From Mycobacterium shigaense (GTDB lineage: Bacteria; Actinomycetota; Actinomycetes; Mycobacteriales; Mycobacteriaceae), in assembly GCF_002356315.1 (NCBI RefSeq), contig NZ_AP018164.1, positions 930,001 to 994,000 of the forward strand: DNA of 64,000 bases, in the 5' to 3' direction. The notes beneath the pieces were generated by a model, which was not told the origin of the DNA, searched no databases, and saw only the letters and a program-made list of their open reading frames with translations. The translations under genes were made by a program, and so were the position numbers. The number at the start of each line of letters is the position of its first letter. The first letter of the stretch is position 1. Shown here one piece after another: positions 37,715 through 48,575 of the stretch.

Positions 37715-38083
37715 GTGATTCAGCAGGAATCGCGGCTGAAGGTCGCCGACAACACCGGTGCCAAGGAGATCTTGTGCATCCGGGTGCTCGGTGGTTCGTC
37801 GCGACGCTACGCCGGCATCGGTGATGTCATCGTCGCCACCGTCAAGGACGCCATTCCCGGCGGCAACGTCAAGCGCGGCGACGTCGTCAAGGCCGTGGTG
37901 GTGCGCACCGTCAAGGAGCGCAGGCGTCCCGACGGCAGCTACATCAAATTCGATGAGAACGCCGCAGTGATCATCAAGCCCGACAACGACCCGCGCGGAA
38001 CGCGCATCTTCGGGCCGGTCGGCCGCGAACTGCGCGAGAAGCGATTTATGAAGATCATCTCGCTCGCTCCGGAGGTGTTGTAG
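37715..38083 (+). CDS. rplN: 50S ribosomal protein L14
   Basis: 122 residues from GTG ([19 protein letters not shown]), GGAGAT upstream. L14 forms an intersubunit bridge and binds the silencing factor RsfS. First gene of the spc operon. Confidence 0.98.
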
Positions 38084-38401
38084 ATGAAGGTCAAAAAGGA
38101 CGACACCGTCCTGGTGATCGCGGGCAAGGACAAGGGCGCCAAGGGCAAGGTCCTCAAGGTCTACCCGGAACGCAACCGGGTGCTGGTCCAGGGCGTCAAC
38201 GCGATCAAGAAGCACACTGCGGTTTCGACAAACCAGCGCGGCGCGCAGTCTGGCGGAATCGTCACTCAGGAAGCCCCGATCGACGCGTCGAACGTGATGG
38301 TCGTCGACTCCGACGGCAAGCCGACCCGCATCGGCTACCGGGTCGACGAGGAGACCGGTAAGCGCGTCCGCATCTCCAAGCGCAACGGCAAGGACATCTA
38401 G
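38084..38401 (+). CDS. rplX: 50S ribosomal protein L24
   Basis: 105 residues; directly abuts rplN. KOW motif [22 protein letters not shown]. An assembly initiator near the tunnel exit. Confidence 0.98.
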   Translation: MKVKKDDTVLVIAGKDKGAKGKVLKVYPERNRVLVQGVNAIKKHTAVSTNQRGAQSGGIVTQEAPIDASNVMVVDSDGKPTRIGYRVDEETGKRVRISKRNGKDI

Positions 38402-38402
38402 C

Positions 38403-38966
38403 GTGACCACGACAGAGAAGGTGCAGCCCCGCCTGAAAGAGCGCTACCGCAACGAGATTCGTGATGCGCTGCAGAAGGAGTTCGGCTACGGCAACGTCAT
38501 GCAGATCCCGACGGTGACCAAGGTCGTCGTCAACATGGGTGTCGGCGACGCCGCCCGCGACGCCAAGCTGATCAACGGTGCCGTCAGCGACCTGGCGCTG
38601 ATCACCGGGCAGCGTCCGGAAATCCGCAAGGCCCGTAAGTCGATCGCGCAGTTCAAGTTGCGCGAGGGCATGCCGATCGGTGCGCGGGTCACTCTGCGCG
38701 GCGACCGGATGTGGGAGTTCCTCGACCGGCTCACTTCGATCGCGCTGCCGCGTATTCGCGACTTCCGCGGCCTGTCGCCCAAGCAGTTCGACGGTGTCGG
38801 AAACTACACCTTCGGGCTCGCCGAGCAGTCGGTGTTCCACGAGATCGACGTGGACAAGATCGACAGGGTCCGCGGCATGGACATCAACGTCGTCACCTCG
38901 GCGACAAACGACGACGAGGGACGAGCGCTGTTGCGGGCCCTCGGCTTTCCGTTCAAGGAGAACTGA
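38403..38966 (+). CDS. rplE: 50S ribosomal protein L5
   Basis: 187 residues from GTG, 1 base after rplX. L5 binds 5S rRNA in the central protuberance. Conserved [13 protein letters not shown] and [13 protein letters not shown]. Confidence 0.98.
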   Translation: MTTTEKVQPRLKERYRNEIRDALQKEFGYGNVMQIPTVTKVVVNMGVGDAARDAKLINGAVSDLALITGQRPEIRKARKSIAQFKLREGMPIGARVTLRGDRMWEFLDRLTSIALPRIRDFRGLSPKQFDGVGNYTFGLAEQSVFHEIDVDKIDRVRGMDINVVTSATNDDEGRALLRALGFPFKEN

Positions 38967-38970
38967 GTAG

Positions 38971-39156
38971 ATGGCTAAGAAGGCACTGGTCAACAAGGCC
39001 GCACGCAAGCCGAAGTTCGCCGTGCGCGGCTACACGCGCTGCAACAAGTGCGGCCGCCCGCGTGCGGTTTTCCGCAAGTTCGGGCTGTGCAGGATCTGCC
39101 TGCGCGAAATGGCGCACGCGGGCGAATTGCCCGGCGTGCAAAAGAGCAGCTGGTAA
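38971..39156 (+). CDS. rpsN: 30S ribosomal protein S14 type Z
   Basis: 61 residues. The zinc-ribbon form with CNKCGRP and CRICLRE keeps all four Cys. It is the zinc-replete S14; a Cys-free paralogue would be elsewhere. Followed by a 143-base gap. Confidence 0.98.
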
Positions 39157-39260
39157 CAGGCCACCCAGGACGACAGACCAACTACAGGACAGGCGCGCGG
39201 CAGGCCCTAGCCGGGAACCACCGCGAGGAAGGTGACAGACACTGTCATGACAGCGACAGC

Positions 39261-39299
39261 GACGATGCAGAGCGCAGCGATGAAGAGGAGTGGCGCTCG
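39261..39299 (+). repeat. Interspersed RBS-containing repeat before rpsH
   Basis: GACGATGCAGAGCGCAGCG then ATGAAGAGGAGTGGCGC, ending at the rpsH start. The AGAGGAG inside is the ribosome site. It matches 23191-23235 with small indels. The rest of the rpsN-rpsH gap shows nothing. Confidence 0.6.
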
Positions 39300-39698
39300 A
39301 TGACTATGACGGACCCGATCGCAGACTTCTTGACACGTCTGCGCAACGCCAACTCGGCGTACCACGACGAGGTGACCCTGCCTCATTCGAAGATCAAGGC
39401 GAACATCGCCCAGATCCTCAAGAGCGAGGGCTACATCACCGATTTCCGGACCGAAGACGCTCGCGTCGGCAAGTCACTGGTCGTTCAACTCAAGTACGGA
39501 CCGAGCCGGGAACGCAGCATTGCCGGCTTGCGACGGGTGTCCAAGCCGGGTTTGCGGGTGTACGCCAAGTCGACCAACCTGCCGCGGGTGCTCGGCGGTC
39601 TGGGCGTGGCGATCATCTCGACCTCTTCCGGCCTGCTCACCGATCGTCAGGCGGCCAGACAGGGCGTGGGCGGCGAAGTCCTCGCGTACGTGTGGTAG
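39300..39698 (+). CDS. rpsH: 30S ribosomal protein S8
   Basis: 132 residues from ATG 39300 ([22 protein letters not shown]). The upstream extension of the frame is ignored because AGAGGAG precedes this start. S8 binds helix 21 of 16S rRNA, and in enterobacteria its mRNA as a repressor. Confidence 0.97.
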   Translation: MTMTDPIADFLTRLRNANSAYHDEVTLPHSKIKANIAQILKSEGYITDFRTEDARVGKSLVVQLKYGPSRERSIAGLRRVSKPGLRVYAKSTNLPRVLGGLGVAIISTSSGLLTDRQAARQGVGGEVLAYVW

Positions 39699-39721
39699 TC
39701 GGGGAGAGGTAACGAAAGACT

Positions 39722-40261
39722 ATGTCGCGCATTGGTAAGCAGCCGGTTCCGGTTCCCGCCGGAGTCGACGTCACGATCGAAGGCCAGAACGTGTCGGTGA
39801 AGGGGCCCAAGGGCACCTTGAACCTGACCATCGCCGAGCCAATCACGGTGGCGCGCAACGAAGACGGCGCCATCGTGGTCACCCGCCCCGACGACGAGCG
39901 GGAGAACCGTTCGTTGCACGGGTTGTCGCGGACCCTGGTGTCCAACCTGGTCACCGGCGTGACGCAGGGCTACACCACCAAGATGGAAATCTTCGGTGTC
40001 GGTTACCGCGTGCAGCTCAAGGGCAGCAACCTGGAGTTCGCGCTCGGCTACAGCCACCCCGTGGTGATCGAAGCGCCCGAGGGCATCACGTTCGCGGTGG
40101 AGACGCCGACGAAGTTCAGTGTCACCGGCATCGACAAGCAGAAGGTCGGCCAGATCTCGGCGAACATCCGTCGGCTGCGCCGCCCCGACCCCTACAAGGG
40201 CAAGGGCGTGCGCTACGAAGGTGAGCAGATCCGCCGCAAGGTCGGAAAGACAGGTAAGTAG
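39722..40261 (+). CDS. rplF: 50S ribosomal protein L6
   Basis: 179 residues ([17 protein letters not shown]). Two-domain L6 near the sarcin-ricin loop; C-terminal [16 protein letters not shown] conserved. Confidence 0.98.
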   Translation: MSRIGKQPVPVPAGVDVTIEGQNVSVKGPKGTLNLTIAEPITVARNEDGAIVVTRPDDERENRSLHGLSRTLVSNLVTGVTQGYTTKMEIFGVGYRVQLKGSNLEFALGYSHPVVIEAPEGITFAVETPTKFSVTGIDKQKVGQISANIRRLRRPDPYKGKGVRYEGEQIRRKVGKTGK

Positions 40262-40263
40262 TC

Positions 40264-40668
40264 ATGGCGCAAAAACAAGCCACCGCCGAGCGGAAGCCCG
40301 TGGGGCAGAGCGTTTCTGAAAGCCGCCGGGTCTCTCGGCTGCGTCGCCACGCACGGCTGCGCAAAAAGCTCACGGGCACCGTGGAGCGTCCGCGGCTGGT
40401 GGTGAACCGGTCCTCGCGGCACATTCACGTGCAGCTGGTCAACGACGAGAACGGCACCACGGTGGCCGCGGCTTCCTCGATCGAGGCCGATGTGCGCGGT
40501 CTGGACGGGGACAAGAAAGCCCGCAGCGTGCGGGTCGGTCAACTGATCGCAGAGCGGGCCAAGGCCGCCGGCATCGACACGGTGGTGTTCGACCGCGGGG
40601 GATACACCTACGGCGGACGGATCGCGGCGCTGGCGGACGCCGCCCGCGAGAACGGATTGCAATTCTGA
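40264..40668 (+). CDS. rplR: 50S ribosomal protein L18
   Basis: 134 residues, 2 bases after rplF. Binds 5S rRNA with L5 and L25. Basic N-terminal part [19 protein letters not shown]. Confidence 0.98.
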   Translation: MAQKQATAERKPVGQSVSESRRVSRLRRHARLRKKLTGTVERPRLVVNRSSRHIHVQLVNDENGTTVAAASSIEADVRGLDGDKKARSVRVGQLIAERAKAAGIDTVVFDRGGYTYGGRIAALADAARENGLQF

Positions 40669-40714
40669 TGAGGAACATCAGCCTGATGACGAACAAGACT
40701 GGAAGGACCGCATA

Positions 40715-41401
40715 ATGGCGGAACAGTCGGCTGGGTCGCAGGGCGGCCCGGACAGTCGTGACAGCCGCGGCGACCGGGGCGGCGACCGCGACGGCCGTGG
40801 CCGTGGCCGCGACGGCGGTGGCCGTGGTGGTCGTGACCGCGACGGTGACAAGAGCAATTACCTCGAGCGTGTGGTCGCGATCAACCGCGTGTCCAAGGTG
40901 GTCAAGGGTGGGCGGCGGTTCAGCTTCACCGCCCTGGTCATCGTCGGCGACGGCGCGGGCATGGTCGGTGTCGGATACGGCAAGGCCAAGGAAGTCCCCG
41001 CCGCGATCGCCAAGGGCGTCGAGGAGGCCCGCAAGGGCTTCTTCCGGGTGCCGCTGATCGGTGGCACCATCACGCACCCGGTGCAGGGTGAGGCCGCCGC
41101 GGGCGTAGTGCTGCTGCGTCCCGCCAGCCCCGGTACCGGTGTGATCGCCGGCGGCGCGGCGCGTGCGGTGCTGGAATGCGCTGGGGTGCACGACATCCTG
41201 GCCAAGTCGCTGGGTAGCGACAACGCGATCAACGTGGTGCACGCCACCGTCGCGGCGCTCAAGCTCTTGCAGCGCCCCGAGGAGGTGGCCGCTCGTCGCG
41301 GACTGCCGATCGAGGACGTCGCCCCGGCCGGAATGTTGAAGGCGCGGCGCGAAAGTGACGCGCTGGCCAGTGCGGCGGCAGCACGAGAGGCCCAACCATG
41401 A
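40715..41401 (+). CDS. rpsE: 30S ribosomal protein S5
   Basis: 228 residues. A Gly/Arg/Asp-rich start of about 45 residues ([19 protein letters not shown]) is an actinobacterial extension. The core is the dsRBD-like part ([21 protein letters not shown]) and C-terminal domain. S5 guards decoding fidelity. Stop overlaps rpmD (ATGA). Confidence 0.98.
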   Translation: MAEQSAGSQGGPDSRDSRGDRGGDRDGRGRGRDGGGRGGRDRDGDKSNYLERVVAINRVSKVVKGGRRFSFTALVIVGDGAGMVGVGYGKAKEVPAAIAKGVEEARKGFFRVPLIGGTITHPVQGEAAAGVVLLRPASPGTGVIAGGAARAVLECAGVHDILAKSLGSDNAINVVHATVAALKLLQRPEEVAARRGLPIEDVAPAGMLKARRESDALASAAAAREAQP

Positions 41402-41598
41402 GCACTCAACTGAAAATCACCCAGGTGCGCAGCACAATCGGGGCACGCTGGAAGCAGCGTGAGAGCCTGCGCACCCTGGGGCTGCGGCGGATTCGCCATT
41501 CGGTGATTCGCGACGACAACCCTCAGACCCGCGGACTTATCGCGGTGGTGAGCCACCTCGTCGAGGTGGAGTCGGCTCCCGAAGGGAAGTCACAGTGA
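41398..41598 (+). CDS. rpmD: 50S ribosomal protein L30
   Basis: 66 residues; starts in the rpsE stop and ends in the rplO start. Typical [24 protein letters not shown]. Confidence 0.98.
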   Translation: MSTQLKITQVRSTIGARWKQRESLRTLGLRRIRHSVIRDDNPQTRGLIAVVSHLVEVESAPEGKSQ

Positions 41599-42035
41599 CC
41601 ATCAAACTGCACGACCTGAAGCCTGCGCCCGGGTCGAAGAAAGCCCGCACCCGCGTCGGTCGTGGTGAGGGCTCCAAGGGTAAGACCGCGGGCCGCGGCA
41701 CCAAGGGCACCAAGGCACGCAAGAACGTGCCGGTGACCTTCGAGGGTGGGCAGATGCCCATCCACATGCGGCTGCCCAAGCTCAAGGGATTCCGTAACCG
41801 GTTCCGCACCGAGTACGAGATCGTCAATGTCGGTGACATCAGCCGGCTTTTCCCGCAGGGCGGCACGATCGGTGTCGACGAGCTGGTGGCCAAGGGCGCG
41901 GTCCGCAAGAACTCTCCGGTCAAGGTCCTCGGTGACGGCGAGCTGACCGTCAAGGTGGAGCTGACCGCGCACAAGTTCAGCGGCAGCGCGCGCGAGAAGA
42001 TCACCGGCGCCGGCGGCTCGGCCACCGAGCTGTAG
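41595..42035 (+). CDS. rplO: 50S ribosomal protein L15
   Basis: 146 residues from GTG. Conserved [19 protein letters not shown] and [16 protein letters not shown]. Last gene of the spc operon here; secY is 17.8 kb away, as in mycobacteria. Confidence 0.98.
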   Translation: MTIKLHDLKPAPGSKKARTRVGRGEGSKGKTAGRGTKGTKARKNVPVTFEGGQMPIHMRLPKLKGFRNRFRTEYEIVNVGDISRLFPQGGTIGVDELVAKGAVRKNSPVKVLGDGELTVKVELTAHKFSGSAREKITGAGGSATEL

Positions 42036-42054
42036 CTCCGGCGGACAACCGGCG

Positions 42055-42090
42055 AAAAGCCCCCGCACGCATCGCGTGTCGGGGGCTTTT
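42055..42090 (+). terminator. Rho-independent terminator after the spc operon
   Basis: Stem AAAAGCCCCCG / CGGGGGCTTTT (42055-42065 with 42080-42090), with an inner pairing CACGC/GCGTG. It is nearly bidirectional and also faces the convergent oxidoreductase gene. Confidence 0.88.
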
Positions 42091-42149
42091 GCTCGTGGCC
42101 AACGACGCCGAACGTGGGCCCCGCACTCGTCGGCCCGGCGTCCGCGCGG

Positions 42150-43081
42150 TTAGCTCAGCTGCGGAATGACTTCTGCGGCAAGGCGTTCCATCTGCTCGCG
42201 GTTTTGCGGCACGTCGGGCCCGACGGGGTTCAGCAGCAGCATCTCGGCGCCGGTGTCGATCACCTCGCGCAGCCCGCGGATGACATCGGCGGGCGTGCCG
42301 GAAACCCCGACGTTTTCGCCACCGGGAATGGAGTCGCCGTAGATGTTGTGCAGCCCTTCGACGACGCGTTCGCGGGCTCGCGTAGCGTCGTCGTCGATCA
42401 TCAGGTAGACGCGCTTGCCGATGACGAAGTGCGCGGGATCCTTCTGCTGTTTGTCGAGTTCCTCGCGCACGATCTTGGCCGCGCCGGCGAACGACTCGGT
42501 GGTCGACGAACCGGCCCCGAGGAACGAATCGCCGAGGCGTACCGCCCGGGCCAGCGCCTTGGGCGCCAGCCCGCCGAACCAGATCGGCGGGTGCGGCCCC
42601 GCTGCACCGGCTTGGGGTTGGACCCCAGGCCGTCGACGTCACGGAATTGGCCGTGGAACGTCACGGTGGGCTCGTCGGACCAGGCCGCCTTCATCAGCTC
42701 CAGGCCCTCGGTGAAGTACGAGATGAAGCGATCTTTGTCGACGCCGAACGCGGCGAAGTTGCGTGCGCCGCCGCCGGGTGCCACGCCGACGTCGAGCCGG
42801 CCGTGGCTGATCCGGTCTACGGCGGTGATCGACTGCGCCAGCTGCAACGGTTCGTGCAGCGACGTCACCAGCACGCCGACCCCGAGCCGCAACCGTTCGG
42901 TGAAGGCCGCGCAGTAGGCCAGCAGTTCCAGCGGAGCCAGCAGGGGTGCAGAGCCGACGGTCTGCTCGATGAGCCAGCCGCCCTCGAATCCCAGTTCCTC
43001 GGCACTTGCCAGATACGAGCGCAGCCCGGCGCCGTCGAAGCCGTCGTAATCGAACTGAGGGATTGAGATCGAAAACCTCAC
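42150..43081 (-). pseudogene. F420-type LLM-class oxidoreductase, frameshifted
   Basis: The first frame (43081 to about 42600) gives a luciferase-like flavin/F420 oxidoreductase start: MRFSISIPQFDYDGFDG, AQSITAVDRISHGRLDVGVAPGGG, VDGLGSNPKPVQRG. At about 42592-42601 one base is missing. The normal ending (PHPPIWFGGLAPKALARAV ... TPADVIRGLREVIDTGAEMLLLNPVG, QMERLAAEVIPQLS) continues in another frame to 42150. Adding one G/C restores a full-length protein of about 310 residues. Either a young pseudogene or an error. Confidence 0.85.
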
Positions 43082-43120
43082 GAAACCACCCTACGGTGAC
43101 CGATCGGTACGCTGCAGAGC

Positions 43121-44905
43121 ATGTTCGCCTTTCTATCTTCTGTCCCCGGTCTCGACGAAGTGCGCGCCCTGGCCGGCCGGGTCGATACCGCCCGCCACCG
43201 CGGTGTGCCCAATGGGTGTGTGCTCGAATTGAGCCTGCGCTCGGTCCCGTCGGAGACGACAGGACTGGACCCGATCGCGATCATCACCGGCAGCGGTCGG
43301 GGGTTGAGCCTGCGCGACGCCGTCGCCGCGATCCACCGCGCGGCCGACGACCCGCGGGTGGCCGGGCTGATCGCCCGCGTTCAGCTCAACGCGTCACCGG
43401 CGGCCACCGTCCAGGAAATACGCGAGGCGATCGCGGCTTTCACAGCGGTCAAGCCGTCGCTGGCCTGGGCGGAAACCTATCCGGGCACCCTGTCCTACTA
43501 TCTGGCGTCGGCGTTCGGCGAGGTGTGGATGCAACCGTCGGGGACCGTGGGGCTGATCGGATTCGCCAGTAACGCCACCTTCCTGCGCGACGCGCTGGAC
43601 AAGGCGGGCATCGAAGCCGAGTTCGTCGCGAAGGGCGAATACAAGTCGGCGGCAAACCTTTTCACCGAGGTCGGGTTCACCGACAGCCATCGCGAGGCCG
43701 TGACCCGGATGCTGGAAAGCCTGCAGGGCCAGGTGTGGCAGGCGATCGCCTCCTCGCGCAACATCGATCCGGACGGGTTAGACGCGCTGGCCGACCGGGC
43801 GCCGCTGCTGCGCGACGACGCCGTTGCGTCCGGCCTGGTCGACCGGATCGGTTTCCGCGACGAGGCGCATGCCAGGATCGCGGAACTCATTGGCGTGCAA
43901 CCAGATTCATCGGAGCCCAGCGACGAGGGCAAACCGCCGCGACTCAGTCTGGTCCGCTACGCTGGCGCGTCGCGGCCGTGGGTCGTTCCGCCGATGCCGA
44001 CGGTTCCCGGTCGCAAACCCAAGCCCACGTTGGCGGTCGTCACCCTCGAGGGCCCCATCGTCAACGGGCGCGGTGGACGTCAGTTCCTGCCGATCGGAAT
44101 TTCGTCGGCCGGCGGCGACACGATCGCGGCGGCGTTACGGGAGGCGGCCGCCGACGATGCGGTGTCGGCGATCGTGCTGCGGGTGGAGAGTCCCGGCGGC
44201 TCGGTCACCGCGTCGGAGACCATTTGGCGCGAGGTGACCCGGGCCCGCGACCGCGGCAAGCCGGTGGTGGTGTCGATGGGTTCCGTCGCCGCCTCGGGTG
44301 GCTACTACGTCGCGATGAATGCCGACGCGATCGTGGCCAATCCGGCGACGATCACCGGCTCGATCGGTGTCATCACCGGAAAGCTGGTCGTCCGGGATCT
44401 GAAGGAACGTCTGGGTGTCGCCTCTGACGCCGTGCGCACCAACGCCAATGCCGACGCCTGGTCCATGGACACACCGTTTACCCCGGAGCAACGCGCGCAT
44501 TGCGAGGCCGAGACGGACTTGTTCTACGCCGACTTTGTCGAGCGCGTCGCGCAGGGCCGTAACCTGACCACCGAGGCCGTGGAAGCCGTTGCCCGCGGCC
44601 GGATCTGGACCGGCGCCGATGCGCTGGAACGCGGCCTGGTCGACGAACTCGGCGGCCTGCGTGCCGCGGTGCGCAGGGCCAAAGTGCTGGCCGGGCTGGA
44701 CGAGGATGCCGACGTGCGCATCGTCAGCTTCCCGGGCTCATCGCTGCTGGACATCGTGCGGCCCCGGCCGTCGTCGCAACCGGCCGCGTCGTTACCCGAC
44801 GCCCTGGGCGCGCTGCTCGGCCGCTCGATCACCGGGATCCTGGACGGCGTCGAGCAGACGCTGAGCGGCGCCACCGCGCTGTGGCTGGGCGACCCGCGGC
44901 TCTAA
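43121..44905 (+). CDS. sppA: Signal peptide peptidase SppA
   Basis: 594 residues, the long form with two S49 protease domains in tandem. Catalytic Lys is expected in AKGEYKSAANLF (Lys 175, first domain) and Ser in MGSVAASGGYYVAMNAD (Ser 392, second domain). SppA cleaves left-over signal peptides in the membrane with a Ser-Lys dyad. No obvious N-terminal membrane anchor. Divergent from the LLM gene (40 bases). Matches Rv0724. Confidence 0.93.
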   Translation: MFAFLSSVPGLDEVRALAGRVDTARHRGVPNGCVLELSLRSVPSETTGLDPIAIITGSGRGLSLRDAVAAIHRAADDPRVAGLIARVQLNASPAATVQEIREAIAAFTAVKPSLAWAETYPGTLSYYLASAFGEVWMQPSGTVGLIGFASNATFLRDALDKAGIEAEFVAKGEYKSAANLFTEVGFTDSHREAVTRMLESLQGQVWQAIASSRNIDPDGLDALADRAPLLRDDAVASGLVDRIGFRDEAHARIAELIGVQPDSSEPSDEGKPPRLSLVRYAGASRPWVVPPMPTVPGRKPKPTLAVVTLEGPIVNGRGGRQFLPIGISSAGGDTIAAALREAAADDAVSAIVLRVESPGGSVTASETIWREVTRARDRGKPVVVSMGSVAASGGYYVAMNADAIVANPATITGSIGVITGKLVVRDLKERLGVASDAVRTNANADAWSMDTPFTPEQRAHCEAETDLFYADFVERVAQGRNLTTEAVEAVARGRIWTGADALERGLVDELGGLRAAVRRAKVLAGLDEDADVRIVSFPGSSLLDIVRPRPSSQPAASLPDALGALLGRSITGILDGVEQTLSGATALWLGDPRL

Positions 44906-44955
44906 CCGATGGTGGCGACCCGCGGCGCCCGGCTTCGCCGCGCTTGTGATCGCCA

Positions 44956-45867
44956 CTAACCGAGCCCTGCGCTGATGAAGATGATCTCGCCCAACGGGTC
45001 GTCGCGTTCCGGTGCGGGCATGGCGATGCCGGCGCGGCCGAACAACTCCGTGCGGGTGACGTCCTCGGCGTCCCACCCTTTGGTCCGCAGGTAATCGATG
45101 ACGTGGTTGCGCTCGCCCGGGTATACGAGCGACGCCAAGTCGATGTCCGCGCCGTGGTCGCGGAAGAGGCTTGACATCTCCCGCACCCGGTCGGCGTCGA
45201 AATCGATGATGCCGGGCACGAATTCGGTCGCGATGGTGCTACCCGGGGCGGACAGCGCGGTGATGCTGTCGAACAGTCGGTCCTGGGCCTCGGACGGCAG
45301 GTAGATCAGCAGGCCTTCGGCCAACCAGGCCGTGGGCGCGGTCGTATCCAGCCCGGCCTCGCGCAGCGCCGTCGGCCAGTCTGCGCGCAGATCGATCGGA
45401 ATGGTGCGCCGCGTCGCCGTGGGCTCGGCGCCGATACCCGCCAGGGTGCCGGACTTGAATTCGATCACCTGCGGTTGGTCGATCTCGTAGACGACCGTGC
45501 CGGCGGGCCATGGCAACCGGTAGGCCCGCGAGTCCAATCCCGACGCGAGAATGACGACCTGACGGACTCCATTGCCGGTCGCGTTGAGGAGGTAGTCATC
45601 GAAGTACTTCGTGCGCACCGCCATTCCGTCGGTCAGCGCTTGCAGGCGCGACGGGGTGGCGTTCTCGATCTCGTCGAGATCGAGAACGCCGTCGATCATC
45701 TTGATAAAGACGTCCACGCCGACCGCGCGCACCAGCGGTTCGGCGAACGGATCGTTGATCAGGCCGCGGGGATCCCTGGTCGCCACGGCGCGGCCGGCAG
45801 CGACCATGGTGGCGGTGGCGCCCACGCTGGACGCCAGATCCCAGTTGTCGTCGTGAGCGCGTGGCAC
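44956..45867 (-). CDS. SAM-dependent methyltransferase, TIGR00027 family, paralogue 1
   Basis: 303 residues. Family marks: [25 protein letters not shown] at the start, [11 protein letters not shown], then [35 protein letters not shown], the SAM site and acidic loop. Related to leucine carboxyl methyltransferases. Substrate unknown in mycobacteria. Third gene of a minus-strand run with paralogues 2 and 3 (9-base gap upstream). Matches Rv0725c. Confidence 0.92.
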   Translation of the reverse strand: MPRAHDDNWDLASSVGATATMVAAGRAVATRDPRGLINDPFAEPLVRAVGVDVFIKMIDGVLDLDEIENATPSRLQALTDGMAVRTKYFDDYLLNATGNGVRQVVILASGLDSRAYRLPWPAGTVVYEIDQPQVIEFKSGTLAGIGAEPTATRRTIPIDLRADWPTALREAGLDTTAPTAWLAEGLLIYLPSEAQDRLFDSITALSAPGSTIATEFVPGIIDFDADRVREMSSLFRDHGADIDLASLVYPGERNHVIDYLRTKGWDAEDVTRTELFGRAGIAMPAPERDDPLGEIIFISAGLG

Positions 45868-45876
45868 CGGTTCACC

Positions 45877-46801
45877 CTATCGAAATCGGAGGGTCGCTGC
45901 TACGTAACTCATGTCCGCGAAGGGGTTCGGCACATCTTCGGGGAACTCAAACCCGTTGCGCGCATACAGCTCCCTGGTGGGGTGCTCCGTCACCTGCCAG
46001 CCGTGGCCGGTCAAGTAGTCGATCACGACGCTGCGCTCGCCCCGGTAGAACAGGTCGGCCGCGTTGAGGTCGAAGCCGAAGCTGCGCCACCGGTCGCTGA
46101 TCTGTTGCAACCGCTCATCGGTGAACGCGTTGGGGTCCGCCACGTGCTCGGTAGCCACCCGACTGCCCGGTGCGGACAACTCGGTGATGTGGTCGAACAA
46201 GCGGTCCTGGGCGTCCGGCGGCAGGTAGGGCAGCAGGCCTTCCGCGCTCCACGCCGTGGGCCGCGTGACGTCGAAGCCGGCCGCGCGCAGCGCCGCGGGC
46301 CAGTCCTCGCGCAGGTCGATGGCGACGGTGCGGCGGTCGGCGGTCGGCGGTCGGGGTGGCGCCGAGGCCGGCCAGCGTATCGGTCTTGAACGCGATGACC
46401 CGCGGCTGGTCGATCTCGTAGACCACCGTCCTGGCCGGCCACGGAAGGCGGTAGGCCCGGGTGTCGAGTCCGGAAGCCAGGATTACCGCCTGCGGCACGC
46501 CGTCTTTGGCGGCGTCGAGGAAGAAGTTGTCGAAGAACCTCGTCCGCACCGCCATCTGCTGGTTCCGCGATGTGCGGTTCAGCAGCGCGTCGTCCTCCAT
46601 CGTGATCTCGCCGTCGATGATGCGGATGAAGACATCCATGCCTACAGCCCGGACGAGCGGGTCGGCCCAGGGATCGTCGAGCAGCGCGTCGGGCCCCTGC
46701 GAGGCCACCGCGCGGGAGGCCGCGACCATGGTGGCCGTCGCTCCCACGCTGGAGGCCAGGTCCCAGGTGTCGCCTTCGGTGCGCCCGGTCTCAGTGGTCA
46801 T
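45877..46801 (-). pseudogene. TIGR00027 methyltransferase, paralogue 2, frameshifted by a 7-bp repeat unit
   Basis: The 5' frame (46801 to about 46350) gives [23 protein letters not shown] and [29 protein letters not shown]. The 3' frame gives [19 protein letters not shown] to LYARNGFEF near its end. The break is three tandem copies of CGGTCGG (46334-46354), where two would keep the frame. Start ATG overlaps the stop of paralogue 3 (ATGA), so it is co-transcribed. It could be a slippage mutant, a phase switch or an error. Confidence 0.85.
46334..46354. repeat. Three tandem 7-bp units CGGTCGG
   Basis: Seven is not a multiple of three, so gain or loss of a unit switches the methyltransferase frame. 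Confidence 0.85.
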
Positions 46802-47763
46802 TTCGCCTTCTTCTCCAAGGTGCCGCTGGTGTAAAGCAGCTCGCCCATGCGCATGTCGTCGTCCTCGAGCGGGGCAAAGCCGTTGTCCGCGAACAGCTCC
46901 TGAATACTACTGCTGTCGAGTGACCAGCCGCGGTCCGCCAGGTAACCAACCGCCTCGTTACGGTCGCCCAGGTAAACCAAACCCGCCATGTCCAGGTCGA
47001 AGCCGTGTGCGCGCCAGCGGTCGGCGATGGTCTGCATGCGCTCGCGCATCTTGGCCTCTTCGCCGGGCTCGAGACTGGGCGCGCTCTCAGTGGCCAGCCG
47101 GCTGCCCGGCGCGCTGAGTTCGGTGATGGTGTCCAGCAGGCGGTCCTGGGCGTCCGGCGGGAGGTAGCCCAGCAGGCCCTCGGCGCTCCATGCCGCCGGC
47201 TGGGTCGGGTCGAATCCCGCGGTGCGCAGCGCGGTGGGCCAGTCGTCGCGGAGGTCGACCGCCACCACCCGGCGGTAGGCGGTGGGCGTTACTCCCAACT
47301 CGGCCATAGTGCGCGACTTGAATTCGACGACCTGAGGCTGGTCGACCTCGTAGACCACCGTGCCCGCCGGCCAGGCCAGCCGGTAGGCGCGGGAGTCGAG
47401 CCCGGAAGCCAGGATGACAACCTGCTTGATGCCCGCGTTCGTCGCGTCGGTGAAGAACCCGTCGAAGAACTTGGTGCGCACCGCCATGTTGTCGGCCATG
47501 CGGGACATCGCGCCGGCAGATCCGGCGGCCCCGTCTCGAACATCGGCGACGTCGTTGAGTTCGGCGGGGTCCAGTTCGCCGCTGGCCAGGCGCGAGAGCA
47601 GGTCGACGCCGACGGCTTTGACCAGCGGTTCGGCGAACGGATCGTTGATGATCGGGCGCTCCGCGCGGGTCGCGATTGCGCGCGCGGCCGCGACCATGGT
47701 CGCGGTCACCCCGACGCTGGAGGCCAGGTCCCAGGTGTCGCCGTCGTATCTGGTGGAAGTCAT
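46798..47763 (-). CDS. SAM-dependent methyltransferase, TIGR00027 family, paralogue 3
   Basis: 321 residues from ATG 47763 ([23 protein letters not shown]); the frame upstream of it is chance. Extra residues near 80-95 ([19 protein letters not shown]) make it longer than its paralogues. SAM region [35 protein letters not shown] is intact. First gene of the three-gene run. The AT-rich stretch 47780-47825 upstream probably holds the promoter. Confidence 0.9.
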   Translation of the reverse strand: MTSTRYDGDTWDLASSVGVTATMVAAARAIATRAERPIINDPFAEPLVKAVGVDLLSRLASGELDPAELNDVADVRDGAAGSAGAMSRMADNMAVRTKFFDGFFTDATNAGIKQVVILASGLDSRAYRLAWPAGTVVYEVDQPQVVEFKSRTMAELGVTPTAYRRVVAVDLRDDWPTALRTAGFDPTQPAAWSAEGLLGYLPPDAQDRLLDTITELSAPGSRLATESAPSLEPGEEAKMRERMQTIADRWRAHGFDLDMAGLVYLGDRNEAVGYLADRGWSLDSSSIQELFADNGFAPLEDDDMRMGELLYTSGTLEKKAK

Positions 47764-47862
47764 GTGCGTGCCCCCTGAGGGAGTAACTAGATAACCTTTG
47801 CTAATACTTAGTTGATATAACAAGCTTCCACCACTGTACGCTTCCCGCGATCCGCGGCAATC

Positions 47863-48575
47863 TTGACGAATGGCGTGCCCAACGTCCCCGTCGAGGCGGC
47901 CGTCTTCGCCGACCCGTTCTCCGTGTCCTTGCACGCGATTACCCGCCATCCGCCGACCCGCTCCGGCCGGGCGCTGGTGTACGGGGCCGGCTCGCTCGGA
48001 TTGTGCGCGGTGGCCATTTCGCGCGTGTTGTATCCGGACGTGGCCGTGGCCGTGGTGGCTCGCTTCGACGCGCAGGCCGAACTGGCCCGACGGTTCGGTG
48101 CCGCCAAAGTGCTTGCGCACGAACCACGTCTGGCCGTCATCGAAGAGCTCGTCGCGTGGGGCGGTGGACGCTTGCGCCCACCGCTGCTGGGATTGCCGAT
48201 GGCGCACCCGGGCGCGGTCGACGTCGTCTACGACACCGTCGGTAAACCCGAGACCTTCGAGGTGGGCGTGCGGTGCTCGCCGCGCGGGAACGCTGGTGAA
48301 GGCTCGCGTGCACGCACCCGGCCGCTGGGAGTGGAGCCCGCTGTACTTCAAAGAGATCAGCTGGGTCGGCTCCAACGCCTTCGGATTCGAAGAGGTAGAG
48401 GGGGAGCGCAAGCACGCCATCGCCCACTACCTCGACCTGGTCGCTGCCGGCTGAATCGACCTGCGCCCCAAGCTGACCCACACCTTCGGGCTGGGCCAGT
48501 GGCGCGACGCCTTCCTGGCGATCGCCAACCAGGGCGACAGCGGCGCCGTGAAGGTCGCCTTCGATCTGCGCTAGG
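47863..48575 (+). pseudogene. Zinc-type alcohol dehydrogenase remnant
   Basis: Only the NAD-binding and C-terminal parts remain. The 5' frame gives [17 protein letters not shown] and [18 protein letters not shown] (GxGxxG). After a frameshift near 48270 another frame gives [26 protein letters not shown] and a TGA at 48452. The sequence resumes IDLRPKLTHTFGLGQWRDAFLAI to TAG at 48575. Zinc-ligand N-terminal half absent. Clearly dead. Confidence 0.85.

Noticed and set aside
44906..44955. Inverted GTGGCGA / TCGCCAC after sppA as a terminator
   Set aside because: Stem is long and gapped with no T-run; left unannotated.
47770..47862. AT-rich stretch as a riboswitch before methyltransferase 3
   Set aside because: No conserved pairing recognised; more likely simply a promoter.
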